From Bacillota bacterium (GTDB lineage Bacteria; Bacillota; Clostridia; Christensenellales; CAG-138), in the NCBI GenBank assembly GCA_023435025.1, contig JAEYSE010000117.1:1-23445 (forward strand): DNA of 23,445 nt, given 5' to 3'. Below are positions 15,338 to 23,089 of this stretch, piece after piece. Within the stretch, counting starts at the first letter, position 1, and every line of letters begins with the position of its first letter. The notes beneath the pieces were generated by a model that was given only the letters and a program-made list of their open reading frames with translations, did not search any database and was not told where the DNA came from. A program made the translations under genes and the position numbers.

Positions 15338-15383
15338 GCGCCCCCAGTGGGGCGGGTCCGAAGCGCTGACAACAATTTTACAC

Positions 15384-15412
15384 AAAGCGGCCAAAAGGCC
15401 GCTTTTGCTTTT
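15384..15412 (+). terminator. Terminator of the glycine cleavage operon
   Basis: A 9-bp perfect stem AAAGCGGCC (15384-15392) with GGCCGCTTT (15397-15405), AAAA loop, followed by TGCTTTT. It lies 47 bases after the gcvPB stop and just before the promoter of the Crp/Fnr gene. Confidence 0.85.
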
Positions 15413-15420
15413 CTACCTGC

Positions 15421-15449
15421 TTGCATGCACATCTACACAAGGATATACT
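15421..15449 (+). promoter_or_regulatory. Promoter of the Crp/Fnr regulator gene
   Basis: TTGCAT (15421-15426), 17-base spacer, TATACT (15444-15449): the same hexamers and spacing as the promoter at 7709-7737. Confidence 0.55.
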
Positions 15450-15475
15450 GTTGATAACGGTTGTTTTTCCAACAG
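15448..15475 (+). promoter_or_regulatory. Possible operator at the Crp/Fnr gene
   Basis: CTGTTG (15448-15453) and CAACAG (15470-15475) form an inverted repeat 16 bases apart, covering the end of the -10 and the transcript start. Position suits autorepression, but the arms are short and this is uncertain. Confidence 0.3.
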
Positions 15476-15492
15476 AACATAGGGGGAGCCAC

Positions 15493-16170
15493 ATGGAGCA
15501 CTTGTCGGTCATAAAAGCCGCGCCGCTGTTTCAGAACATGGATGAGGAGGAGCTGCTTGGGCTTTTGGGCTGTTTACACGCCAAGCCCCGCAGCTATGAA
15601 AAGGGCGCTTTCATTCTGCGCGCAGGAGAACCCGTAACGGGCTTTGGCATGGTGCTGACGGGGCGTATACAGGTCACGCGGGAGGATATTTACGGCGCGC
15701 GAACGCTTTTGACGCAGCTGGGCACGGGCGACCTGTTTGCGGAGGCGTTTGCGTTCGCAAACGCTCCGGCCTTGCCGGTTTCCGTGGAGGCGGCGTCCGA
15801 ATGCGCCGTGCTGTTCTTAGACCATACGCGCATTATATCGCCCTGCGGAAACGGCTGCGCATTCCATACGCAGCTCATTCGCAACATGATGGGTATACTC
15901 GCGCGCAAAAACCTGATACTCAACAGCAAAATCCAGCACATCTCCCGGCGCACCACGCGGGAAAAACTGATTTCTTATTTGAACGAGCAGGCAAATCTTA
16001 ACAAAAGCGCGCAGTTCATCATACCGTTTGACCGGCAGGAACTGGCGGATTACCTCTGCGTGGAACGGAGCGCCATGTCCGCCGAGCTTTCCAGACTACA
16101 AAAAGAAGGCGTTTTGAGTTTCCACAAAAGCGCCTTCAAGCTGCATGCAACGGGCAGGGAGGATGCTTAA
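15493..16170 (+). CDS. Crp/Fnr-family transcriptional regulator
   Basis: The product is 225 residues. Residues 1-115 form the cyclic-nucleotide-binding-like beta barrel (SYEKGAFILRAGEPVTGFGMV; LGTGDLFAEAFAF), about 123-150 the dimer helix, and 155-215 a winged helix (FDRQELADYLCVERSAMSAE as recognition unit). Two cysteines, Cys118 and Cys122 in SPCGNGCAFH, sit at the barrel/helix junction, as in many clostridial members; redox or metal sensing is possible but unproven. The start is the ATG at 15493 with GGGGGAG upstream; the frame extends to 15421 but that lies at the promoter. The ligand and targets are unknown. Its stop is only three bases from the stop of the convergent WG-repeat gene. Confidence 0.88.
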   Translation: MEHLSVIKAAPLFQNMDEEELLGLLGCLHAKPRSYEKGAFILRAGEPVTGFGMVLTGRIQVTREDIYGARTLLTQLGTGDLFAEAFAFANAPALPVSVEAASECAVLFLDHTRIISPCGNGCAFHTQLIRNMMGILARKNLILNSKIQHISRRTTREKLISYLNEQANLNKSAQFIIPFDRQELADYLCVERSAMSAELSRLQKEGVLSFHKSAFKLHATGREDA

Positions 16171-16173
16171 CGA

Positions 16174-17361
16174 TTACAACTCCAAGAATTCCCCGCTTCT
16201 GTTTATAATGCCTGTGACCCCGTCCTTTTTAACCACCGCATAATCTAGCAGGAACGTCCCTGCCTCATCATAGACGCACGGGATGATGTGCGTACCGGTT
16301 TTGTCGATATATCCCCACTTGCCGTTTGAATCCTGCACCGGTGCGCGGCTTTGGGAAAACGGTCCTGCAGCCTGGTACTTGGGCTGTGTAAGCAGCACCC
16401 CGCCGGTGTTGATGTAACCCCACAGCCCGTTCTGCTTGACGGGGGCATATCCTTCCGAAAAGCCGAGCGCGTCCTGATAGGTTTCTGAAAACGCACGCCT
16501 GCGCGAGGTATTGAAAAATACATACCCGCTTCCGGTATCTATGGCTGCAAAGCCTTCCTGGTATACGGTTCCGCGTTCGTCTTTGAGTGTTGCGATCTTT
16601 TTACCAACCTTGTCTATGATATAGCGCTTGCCTTCGCTGCTTACAAACGCCATGTCGCTGCCAAATTTCCCCGCCGTCTCAAACTGGGGTGTGATTGCCA
16701 TATCCCCGTCCGGGTCGATGTAACCGAATGTGGAATTTGGCCGTACCGCCGCGCGCCCGTCCTGAAAGTCCCCTGCCTCGCGGTACACACAGGCAATTTT
16801 TGTGTTGCCCGCAGCGTCGATATACCCCCACTTGCCATCCTGCGCAACCGCAGCAAGGCCTTCATGAAAAGCGCGCACCTCATTCCACTGCGGCTCCACC
16901 GCCCACACGCCGCTGCGCGAAAGCAGGCCGTACAGCAGCTGGCCGTTACGTTCCACTGCCGCAAACGCATACTGGCCTTCTAAAAAATCAAACGCTCGCA
17001 AAAACTGCGGCTGTATGACGACCTGACCTTTGGCGTTTTTGTATCCCCAAAGCGTATTTTCCTCATAGGAAAAGAGCCTTCCCGTAATATCCGCGTCCGC
17101 CGCCGGCGGGGCAGGGCTTGGCGAAGGAGCTTGCGCAATGCTATTTGCATCCGCTGCTTCCATATCCTCATTCGCCTTTTCCATGGAAGAAGAGGACGCC
17201 GCCAGCGTTTCTACTCCTCCCTGCCGCAAGGCGGAAGCGCCGCCACCGGAGTACAGCAGCGCAAAGAGCAGCACGCCAGAACAGACGGCGGCAGCCGTAA
17301 TGGGATAATACCACAGGATGGAGAGCCGCTTCTTTTTGCGGCGCGGCTGCGCGTTTGGCAT
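16174..17361 (-). CDS. WG-repeat protein with N-terminal membrane anchor
   Basis: The product is 395 residues. A basic N-terminus (PRRKKKR) and a hydrophobic helix at about 17-38 give a membrane anchor with the rest outside. A Ser/Ala/Pro linker (to about residue 90, SPSPAPPAADAD) follows. From 93 to the end there are eight or nine beta repeats of roughly 35-45 residues of the WG (KWG) type: LWGYKNAKGQVVIQPQF, KWGYIDAAGNTKIACVY, FGYIDPDGDMAITPQF, LWGYINTGGVLLTQPKY, KWGYIDKTGTHIIPCVY, plus degenerate copies in the middle. WG repeats are taken to be protein-protein or surface-binding modules; no enzyme activity is implied. A GGGGAGG site precedes the start, and a promoter is found at 17399-17428. 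No terminator is seen in the three-base gap to the convergent Crp/Fnr gene. Confidence 0.88.
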   Translation of the reverse strand: MPNAQPRRKKKRLSILWYYPITAAAVCSGVLLFALLYSGGGASALRQGGVETLAASSSSMEKANEDMEAADANSIAQAPSPSPAPPAADADITGRLFSYEENTLWGYKNAKGQVVIQPQFLRAFDFLEGQYAFAAVERNGQLLYGLLSRSGVWAVEPQWNEVRAFHEGLAAVAQDGKWGYIDAAGNTKIACVYREAGDFQDGRAAVRPNSTFGYIDPDGDMAITPQFETAGKFGSDMAFVSSEGKRYIIDKVGKKIATLKDERGTVYQEGFAAIDTGSGYVFFNTSRRRAFSETYQDALGFSEGYAPVKQNGLWGYINTGGVLLTQPKYQAAGPFSQSRAPVQDSNGKWGYIDKTGTHIIPCVYDEAGTFLLDYAVVKKDGVTGIINRSGEFLEL

Positions 17362-17398
17362 CCTTTGTCCTCCCCGGCATTTGCTTTTGTATAGAATT

Positions 17399-17428
17399 AG
17401 TATACAGCAGCGAAAGACCGGCCTGCAA
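17399..17428 (-). promoter_or_regulatory. Promoter of the WG-repeat gene
   Basis: On the minus strand TTGCAG (17423-17428) is 18 bases from TATACT (17399-17404); the transcript would start near 17392, 31 bases before the ATG. Confidence 0.5.
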
Positions 17429-17496
17429 GTTACCGAAAAAAGAGTCCAACATGCTGCCGCTTTGCGTCCTGCGAACGAAAGAAGTTAAAAGCATGC

Positions 17497-17539
17497 ATAT
17501 AAAACAGTCCACCCTAACGACATGAGCGTCAGGGTGGAC
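17497..17539 (-). terminator. Large hairpin, possible second terminator
   Basis: GTCCACCCT (17507-17515) pairs perfectly with AGGGTGGAC (17531-17539); a small inner GAC/GTC pair is possible. On the minus strand the stem is followed by TGTTTTATAT. It may back up the terminator at 17582-17606; 17362-17611 contains no gene that I can support. Confidence 0.5.
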
Positions 17540-17581
17540 ACCTAGCGTGCTGGGCTGCTATTAGCCTACACGGAAAAACGC

Positions 17582-17606
17582 AAAAAAGTGGCATCGCCAC
17601 TTTTTT
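17582..17606 (-). terminator. Intrinsic terminator of the 51-residue gene
   Basis: AAAAAAGTGGC (17582-17592) pairs perfectly with GCCACTTTTTT (17596-17606) around a three-base loop. On the minus strand a T-rich stretch follows (TTTTTTGCGTTTTTCC). It lies five bases after the stop of the small gene. Confidence 0.85.
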
Positions 17607-17611
17607 GACAT

Positions 17612-17767
17612 TCAGGGATTATCATGATCCACGTACTCACAGAAGTTGACCAATTCTTGCTTGTTTTGAAACTCTATCCCTGTTTGCATAATGGATTCCT
17701 GCAAAAACAGCGGAAGAGAGTTGAAATACTGCTGCGCATCCTGCGGAATGCCGTTTTTGTTAAACAT
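17612..17767 (-). CDS. Small protein of 51 residues, function unknown
   Basis: From the ATG at 17765-17767 to the TGA at 17612-17614 an open frame encodes 51 residues beginning MFNKNGIPQDAQQYFNSLP and continuing LFLQESIMQTGIEFQNKQEL, with an acidic end (EYVDHDNP). A strong AAAGGAG lies seven bases before the ATG and a terminator directly after the stop, so it looks like a real, separately expressed gene. The core LPxFLQESIMQTGIEF followed by a helix resembles small uncharacterised proteins I have seen in Clostridia (a YFNSLPxxVQESIxQSGxxF type pattern); this is recollection, not a search. It has no signal peptide or membrane helix, so it should be cytoplasmic. No function is proposed. Confidence 0.75.
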   Translation of the reverse strand: MFNKNGIPQDAQQYFNSLPLFLQESIMQTGIEFQNKQELVNFCEYVDHDNP

Positions 17768-17813
17768 GGCTTTTCTCCTTTCCATATGTGATAACGGAAA
17801 TGCATGGAATTAG

Positions 17814-17833
17814 TTTGGGCAAACGTGCCCAAA
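17814..17833. repeat. Inverted repeat upstream of the small gene
   Basis: TTTGGGCA (17814-17821) and TGCCCAAA (17826-17833) with a four-base spacer, 47 bases upstream of the 51-residue gene's ATG and between it and the divergent M14 gene. It could be an operator. The rest of 17768-17985 holds only promoter signals. Confidence 0.4.
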
Positions 17834-17947
17834 GCCATACCAACTTCCCCTGAAAATCAGCTCATTTACCCGCCCGCCTATTTTTCGAGCAAAGATGTAC
17901 TCATATTCCCAGAAAAACGCACGAAACGAAAACATACCCTTATGCGT

Positions 17948-17953
17948 TATAAT
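17948..17953 (+). promoter_or_regulatory. -10 element of the M14 carboxypeptidase gene
   Basis: A perfect TATAAT 33 bases before the ATG at 17986. No convincing -35 is seen at the usual distance. Confidence 0.45.
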
Positions 17954-17985
17954 AGAATAGCAAACTGAAGTAAAGGACAATTGTC

Positions 17986-19086
17986 ATGCGCAAATGGATG
18001 ACTCTTACCGCATGCGTGCTGCTGTTTTTCTCACTAGCCGCATGCGCGCCAATCCCAAACGACCCGCTCGACTTCTCCTCGGTCGAACCCTCCGTACAAG
18101 GCGAAAACGCCCCGCAGCCTTCTGGAACTGGGGTAACGGATCCGCCCGTGCAGGATGAAAAAAGCTACGTGAATCCCAATCAGACCTATACGTATGAGAT
18201 GATGCTCAAAGACGCAGACGAGCTCGCGCAGGCGTACCCCGATCTGATTGAGGTTTCCTCCATTGGCAAATCCGTGGAAGGGCGCGATTTAACGCTTATA
18301 AAGCTTGGGAAAGGCGAAACCAAACTGCTGCTGCTCGGCGCGCACCACGCACGCGAATACATCACCAGCACGTTTTTAATGGAAACCGTAGACGCGTATG
18401 CCGAAGTTTATAATGAAGGGGCAGACAATCCTCTGGATTCCGTTACGGTATATATCGTTCCCATGGTGAACCCGGACGGCGTAAATCTGGTGCAGAACGG
18501 GCCGGATGCAGCCAAACATCCGGAGGCTGTAAAGGCCATGCGCATGCTCAAGGACAGCTACAGCGAGTGGAAGGCCAATATCAACGGTGTGGACCTCAAC
18601 CGCCAGTATCCCTGCTACTGGGAGGAAAAGGCGAGCAATACCGACGTACCCAGCTCCGAAATGTACAAAGGAACCGCCCCCGCTACTGAACCCGAGGTGC
18701 AGGCAGTGATGAAGCTGTGCGAAGAAAATTTATTTGCTATGGCCGCCTCCTTCCATACCAAGGGCGAGGTCATCTACTGGGCGGACAGCGGAACAGAGGA
18801 CGCGATCGCCGCCGCCGCGCCCATTGCACAGTCCATTGCCGAGGTAACGGGCTACGCGCTGATGGATACCTCCAGCGACCCGGCCGTTTACGGTGCAGGA
18901 TTTGAAAACTGGTTCCGGCAGGAATATTTGAAGCCCGGCTTCTGTATTGAACTGACTCCCGTGGGCAACGGATCGCTTCCGCATGAGGACGAGCAGTTCG
19001 ATACACTCGTATGGAGCCGTGCAAAAGGGCTTGCTAGCGTATTGATGCAGCAGGCCTTGGCGCTTGGTGAGGAAGCCTGTCATTGA
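17986..19086 (+). CDS. M14-family zinc carboxypeptidase, lipoprotein
   Basis: The product is 366 residues. A lipoprotein signal ends at the lipobox LAAC with Cys20, so the enzyme is anchored outside the membrane; residues 21-65 are a Pro/Ser-rich tether. The M14 domain (about 66-360) has GAHHARE with zinc ligands His121 and Glu124, DLNRQYP (substrate-binding Arg206), ASFHTKG with the third zinc ligand His257, and FCIELTP with the catalytic Glu322. These residues are those of active M14 metallopeptidases; Bacillota members include gamma-D-glutamyl-diamino acid peptidases acting on peptidoglycan stem peptides, which is a reasonable but unproven role here. AAAGGA lies upstream of the start. It is a single-gene unit with its own terminator. 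Confidence 0.92.
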   Translation: MRKWMTLTACVLLFFSLAACAPIPNDPLDFSSVEPSVQGENAPQPSGTGVTDPPVQDEKSYVNPNQTYTYEMMLKDADELAQAYPDLIEVSSIGKSVEGRDLTLIKLGKGETKLLLLGAHHAREYITSTFLMETVDAYAEVYNEGADNPLDSVTVYIVPMVNPDGVNLVQNGPDAAKHPEAVKAMRMLKDSYSEWKANINGVDLNRQYPCYWEEKASNTDVPSSEMYKGTAPATEPEVQAVMKLCEENLFAMAASFHTKGEVIYWADSGTEDAIAAAAPIAQSIAEVTGYALMDTSSDPAVYGAGFENWFRQEYLKPGFCIELTPVGNGSLPHEDEQFDTLVWSRAKGLASVLMQQALALGEEACH

Positions 19087-19116
19087 TGGCTTTTACGAAG
19101 AACCCAATTTACAGAG

Positions 19117-19148
19117 AAAAGCGCCAACCGGTACGGTTGACGCTTTTT
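19117..19148 (+). terminator. Terminator of the M14 gene
   Basis: AAAAGCG-C-CAACC (19117-19129) pairs with GGTTG-A-CGCTTTT (19135-19147) with one mismatch and a five-base loop, followed by T. On the minus strand it ends in GCGCTTTTCTCT and could also stop pot operon transcripts. Confidence 0.8.
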
Positions 19149-19187
19149 ACGTATCCAAATGGCCGAATGCGGAAACCCGCCGCAACG

Positions 19188-19219
19188 TTTCGGACAAAAG
19201 ATTTATCTTTTGTCCGAAA
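19188..19219. repeat. Perfect 15-bp inverted repeat after potD
   Basis: TTTCGGACAAAAGAT (19188-19202) and its exact reverse complement (19205-19219), two-base spacer, three bases from the potD stop. There is no T-run on the minus strand, so it may protect the 3' end or slow polymerase rather than act as a standard terminator. Confidence 0.6.
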
Positions 19220-19222
19220 ATG

Positions 19223-20263
19223 CTATTCCGATTTCACATGGCTCCATGCGTCGTTGTAAGCCTTTATAAAGTCGCCGAGATCGCTGAATACCTCGCAACG
19301 GTCCAGCACATCCTGCGGGGGATTGTAGGTTTCATCGGACGTCCAGTCCTCAGAAAGCAACGCAATTGCGGCCTTGTTGGGGCTGGAATACGCGATGTAC
19401 TCGGTGTTCTTTTTCGCCACTTCCGCGTCGCACAGGAAGTTGATGAACTTTTCCGCTTCCTCCGGGCGCTGCGACGTCTTGGGGATGATGATGTTGTCAA
19501 ACCACATGTTGCTGCCTTCCTCCGGCACGACATAGGCGAGGTCCGGATTTTCGCCGATGCAGTAGAGCGCGTCCCCGGAATACACCACGGAAAGCGCGGC
19601 GGAGCCGTTGATCATATTTTCCTTGATGGGATCGTCCAGGTACGCCTTAACGAGCGGCTTTTGCGCGATGAGCGCATCCTGGGCGGCTAAAATATCCGCC
19701 TCATTGCGGGTGTTGACGGAATAGCCCAGCATCTTGAGCGTGATGCCGATGCTGTCCCGCAGGCTGTCGTACATGAGTATCTGGCCCGCATACTGTTCGT
19801 CCCAGAGGATTTTCCAGCTTGTCACCGGCTCCGTTACCATTGTGGTGTTATAGAGTATACCGACAGTACCCCACATATAGGGAACGGAGTATTTGTTGCC
19901 AGGATCGAAGCTCAAGTCCAAAAACCGTTCGTCAATGTTTTTAAGGTTGGGGATGTTATCTTTGTTTAGCTCGTGCAGCATATCCTGCGCGATCATTTTT
20001 TCGATTGTATAATCCGACGGGAAGCATACGTCAAATATCGAATCGGGCGCAGAAAGCTTCACAAGCATTTCCTCGTTGCTCGCCGCTGTCAAGTAATTCA
20101 CCCTGATACCCGGATTTTCCTCTTCAAACTGGGCGATAACGGTATCGTCAATATAATCCCCCCAGTTCAACACGTTGAGGGTGACTTCGTCCGTCTTGCT
20201 GCCGCAGCCCGCTACCACGCCAAGCAGCAGCACAAGCGCAAGGACCACCGCAATCTTCTTCAT
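19223..20263 (-). CDS. potD: Spermidine/putrescine ABC transporter substrate-binding lipoprotein
   Basis: The product is 346 residues. The signal peptide ends at VAGC (lipid-modified Cys20). The mature part is the PotD/PotF two-lobe fold: LNVLNWGDYIDDTVIAQFEE, FPSDYTIEKM, VPYMWGTVGILYN, KILWDEQYAGQILMYDSLRD and MWFDNIIIPKTSQRPEEAEK, which contain aromatic and acidic residues used for polyamine binding in this family. It delivers polyamines to PotB/PotC. GGAGG stands upstream of the ATG (GGAGGAAAAGAG spacing). It is last in the potABCD operon, after a 112-base gap that contains copy C of the hairpin element. Confidence 0.95.
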   Translation of the reverse strand: MKKIAVVLALVLLLGVVAGCGSKTDEVTLNVLNWGDYIDDTVIAQFEEENPGIRVNYLTAASNEEMLVKLSAPDSIFDVCFPSDYTIEKMIAQDMLHELNKDNIPNLKNIDERFLDLSFDPGNKYSVPYMWGTVGILYNTTMVTEPVTSWKILWDEQYAGQILMYDSLRDSIGITLKMLGYSVNTRNEADILAAQDALIAQKPLVKAYLDDPIKENMINGSAALSVVYSGDALYCIGENPDLAYVVPEEGSNMWFDNIIIPKTSQRPEEAEKFINFLCDAEVAKKNTEYIAYSSPNKAAIALLSEDWTSDETYNPPQDVLDRCEVFSDLGDFIKAYNDAWSHVKSE

Positions 20264-20302
20264 CTCTTTTCCTCCATGATAAATTCAAAGTTCTAAAGAC
20301 CA

Positions 20303-20357
20303 TTGAGGGCTCCGCCCTCAAACTCCCGCTTAGGGTCGTAACGACCCTAAGAACCCA
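20303..20357 (+). repeat. Dispersed two-hairpin element, copy C
   Basis: Best-preserved copy. Hairpin 1: TTGAGGGC (20303-20310), TCC loop, GCCCTCAA (20314-20321). Then ACTCCCG. Hairpin 2: CTTAGGGTCGT (20329-20339), one base, ACGACCCTAAG (20341-20351), then AACCCA. The outer bases of hairpin 2 differ from copy A on both arms in a compensating way. It lies in the potC-potD gap. Confidence 0.75.
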
Positions 20358-20375
20358 TATTGGAAACGTCCTGTT

Positions 20376-21194
20376 TCACACGCTCTTGCTGGCGACCTTT
20401 TTATTTTGCGCAGCCGCCGCGCGTTCCTCCCGGATGGACTTCAAGTTTACGATCAAGAGCAGCGTCACCACCGCGATAAACATCAACGTAGAGAGCGCGT
20501 TGATCTTGGGGTTGATGCCCTTTCGCGCGATGGAGTAGATATAGATGGAAAGGTTCTGCACGCCCTGCGTGGAGAAGTAGGATACCACAAAATCGTCGAG
20601 AGAAAGCGTAAACGCGAGTATAAAGCCGGAGACGACGCCCGGCATGATATCCGGCAATATCACCTTCCACAGCGCCTCAAACGGCGTACATCCCAGGTCC
20701 AGCGCGGCCTCGTACAGCTGGTTGGAGCTTTGCTTGAGCTTGGGCATGACGGAGAATATCACGTACGGGATATTGAACGTGATATGCGCGATCAAAAGGC
20801 GCAAATAGCTGTCCTTCAGGTTCATGAACGCGAACAGCATCATCAATGAGATGCCCGTCACGAGGTCCGGGTTCACAACAGGAAGCTGGCTGATGTTCTC
20901 CACCGCTACCCTGGGCGCCTTTTTCATGGAGTGTATGCCGATGGCTGCGAACGTGCCGATTGCAGTGGCGGCGAACGCGGAAATAACAGCGACCGTCAAC
21001 GTAACCGTCAGCGCTTCCATGACCATGGAATCGTGGAAGAGCGCTTCGTACCAACGGAAGGAAAAACCCGTCCAGTTCCCCATTGTCTTGCTTTCGTTAA
21101 AGGAATAGACCATGAGCACGGCAATGGGGGCGTAGAGGAACAGCAGCATCAGCCCGAGGTATGTGCCCTTGAAAAACGTACGCAGCTTCTTCAC
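20376..21194 (-). CDS. potC: Spermidine/putrescine ABC transporter permease PotC
   Basis: The product is 272 residues with six hydrophobic helices, starting at the GTG at 21192-21194 (VKKLRTFFKGTYLGLMLLFL). This GTG overlaps the potB stop by four bases (GTGA) and has AGGAGG upstream; the frame extends to 21305, but that part only overlaps potB. The binding-protein-dependent permease motif that contacts PotA is visible: EAALDLGCTPFEALWKVILP. DIMPGVVSGFILAFTLSLDDF is also typical of PotC. It forms the membrane channel with PotB. Confidence 0.93.
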   Translation of the reverse strand: MKKLRTFFKGTYLGLMLLFLYAPIAVLMVYSFNESKTMGNWTGFSFRWYEALFHDSMVMEALTVTLTVAVISAFAATAIGTFAAIGIHSMKKAPRVAVENISQLPVVNPDLVTGISLMMLFAFMNLKDSYLRLLIAHITFNIPYVIFSVMPKLKQSSNQLYEAALDLGCTPFEALWKVILPDIMPGVVSGFILAFTLSLDDFVVSYFSTQGVQNLSIYIYSIARKGINPKINALSTLMFIAVVTLLLIVNLKSIREERAAAAQNKKVASKSV

Positions 21195-22009
21195 CAGAGC
21201 ATACCTCCTTCCTGCCCGGCGGCGCCCTCTGCCCGGCGCATGATGGCCATGCTGATGAGCACGAGTATGAGCAATATGAACGAAAGCGCGGAGCCAGAAC
21301 CCCAATCCTGCATCAGCAGGAACTGATTTTCAATAAGGTCTCCGTACATCATGAACTTGCCGCCGCCTAAGAGGCGGGAGATGGCAAACGTGGTGATGGA
21401 CGGGATGAACACCATGGTGATACCCGAAACCACGCCCGGCATGGAAAGAGGCAACACCACTTTGAAAAACGTCTGAACTCCGTTTGCACCAAGGTCGTTC
21501 GCGGCCTCGATATGCGAGCGGTCCATTTTGGTAAGCACCGTGTGTATGGGCAGCACCATGAACGGCAGGAAGTTATACACCATGCCGAGCATCACCGCGC
21601 CCTCGGTATACAGAAACTCATGCTGCGGCAGCCCCAAGGCCGCAAGCAGGCTGTTGAGTATGCCGCCGGAATTTAATAACACCTGCCACGCGTACGTGCG
21701 CAGCAAAAAGTTCATCCACATGGGTACCACAAACAACACGGAAAATATTGCGGCAGTGCTCTTTTTCATGCGGGACAGGAAGTAGGCGATGGGGTAGCCC
21801 AATAACAGGCACAGCGCAGTCGCCCTAAGCGCCATCCAGACGGAGCGCAACAGCACCTCCAGGTACAGCGGATCCGCCGCACCCGCTAAATTCGCAAGCG
21901 TAAAGCCGCCGTCCGTTGTGAAGGCGTAATAGACGATGAGCAGCATGGGGGCGAATATGAATATCGTCATCCATACCACGTAGGGGTAGGCAAATACCGT
22001 GCGTTTCAT
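21191..22009 (-). CDS. potB: Spermidine/putrescine ABC transporter permease PotB
   Basis: The product is 272 residues with about six hydrophobic helices, beginning MKRTVFAYPYVVWMTIFIFA. The ATPase-contact motif EAANDLGANGVQTFFKVVLP is present, followed by SMPGVVSGITMVFIPSITTF, typical for PotB. Its ATG overlaps the potA stop (ATGA) and its own stop overlaps potC, so the three are translationally coupled. Confidence 0.94.
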   Translation of the reverse strand: MKRTVFAYPYVVWMTIFIFAPMLLIVYYAFTTDGGFTLANLAGAADPLYLEVLLRSVWMALRATALCLLLGYPIAYFLSRMKKSTAAIFSVLFVVPMWMNFLLRTYAWQVLLNSGGILNSLLAALGLPQHEFLYTEGAVMLGMVYNFLPFMVLPIHTVLTKMDRSHIEAANDLGANGVQTFFKVVLPLSMPGVVSGITMVFIPSITTFAISRLLGGGKFMMYGDLIENQFLLMQDWGSGSALSFILLILVLISMAIMRRAEGAAGQEGGMLW

Positions 22010-23058
22010 ACTTTCTTCCCCATAATGTGAATGGCATCCGGCAAAATCTCAAGCCCGACACGCTCGCCCGCGTCCACACCGTCCGTCGTATGGACCATCC
22101 ACAGGTGATCCCCGGTATCCACCTGTATTTCATAGTGTACGCCCATGAACAGCACGGATTTGACCGTGCCCGTCATGCCGTTCTTTGTCACGCGCTCGGG
22201 CGGTATGATGTCCACGTCCTCCGGACGTACCACAACCTCCACCGGCTGCTCCACACCAAAGCCCGCGTCTACACAGTGGAAGGAATGGCCGCCGAAGCGC
22301 ACGAAATAATCCTGCTCCATGACGCCGGGAAGTATGTTGCTTTCCCCGATGAAATCTGCCACGAACGCATTCTTGGGTTCGTTATAAATATCCTGCGGGG
22401 TACCGATCTGCTGGATGACGCCCTCCTTGAGCACGACGATGGTATCGCTCATGGTCAGCGCTTCTTCCTGATCGTGCGTCACGTAAATAAATGTGATGCC
22501 AAGCCGCTGCTGCATGCGTTTTAATTCCACCTGCATGTCCTTGCGCAATTGCAAATCCAATGCGCCCAGAGGCTCGTCCAAAAGCAGCACCTCGGGCTCG
22601 TTCACGAGCGCACGGGCGATCGCCACACGCTGCTGCTGCCCACCGGAAAGCTGCTCGATCCAGCGCTTTTCGTACCCTTTTAAATTCACAAGCTCCAGCA
22701 TGGCGGTGACGCGCTTTTCAATCTCCACCTTATTAAGCTTCTTGATCTTAAGCCCGAACGCCACGTTGTCGAACACATTCAGATGCGGGAACAGGGCGTA
22801 CTTTTGGAACACCGTGTTGACGCGGCGCTTGTAAGGCGGGATTTGCGCGACATCCACGCCATCGAGCAGCACTTTGCCGCTTGATGGCATGACGAACCCG
22901 GCGATGATGCGCAGCATCGTCGTTTTTCCGCAGCCGGAAGGGCCGAGCAGCGTTAAAAACTCGCCGTCCTTCACATATAGGTTGATGTGTTTGAGTGCCG
23001 CGTCGCCTTCGTAATCTTTGGAGACATCGAACAGCTCGATCAAATGCTTGTCGCCCAT
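22006..23058 (-). CDS. potA: Spermidine/putrescine ABC transporter ATP-binding protein
   Basis: The product is 350 residues. Motifs in order: Walker A GPSGCGKTT (from residue 39), Q-loop VFQKYALFPH, signature LSGGQQQR (137-144), Walker B VLLLDEP (157-163), D-loop GALD and switch His195 (YVTHDQEEA). The C-terminal third is a regulatory TOBE-type domain (VVVRPEDVDIIPPE). It powers polyamine import through PotB/PotC. GGAGG stands upstream of the ATG. It follows the XRE-cupin gene on the same strand after about 100 bases that hold a 13-bp palindrome. Confidence 0.95.
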   Translation of the reverse strand: MGDKHLIELFDVSKDYEGDAALKHINLYVKDGEFLTLLGPSGCGKTTMLRIIAGFVMPSSGKVLLDGVDVAQIPPYKRRVNTVFQKYALFPHLNVFDNVAFGLKIKKLNKVEIEKRVTAMLELVNLKGYEKRWIEQLSGGQQQRVAIARALVNEPEVLLLDEPLGALDLQLRKDMQVELKRMQQRLGITFIYVTHDQEEALTMSDTIVVLKEGVIQQIGTPQDIYNEPKNAFVADFIGESNILPGVMEQDYFVRFGGHSFHCVDAGFGVEQPVEVVVRPEDVDIIPPERVTKNGMTGTVKSVLFMGVHYEIQVDTGDHLWMVHTTDGVDAGERVGLEILPDAIHIMGKKV

Positions 23059-23089
23059 TTAGGGTTCCTCCATACCATAAGAGAGGTAC

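Noticed and set aside
14600..15394. 264-codon open frame on the minus strand
   Set aside because: Antisense shadow of gcvPB; no motif and no ribosome binding site, while gcvPB is unmistakable.
21195..21305. Upstream extension of potC
   Set aside because: It overlaps potB out of frame with an Arg/His-rich translation; the GTG at 21194 has a ribosome binding site and a four-base stop/start overlap.
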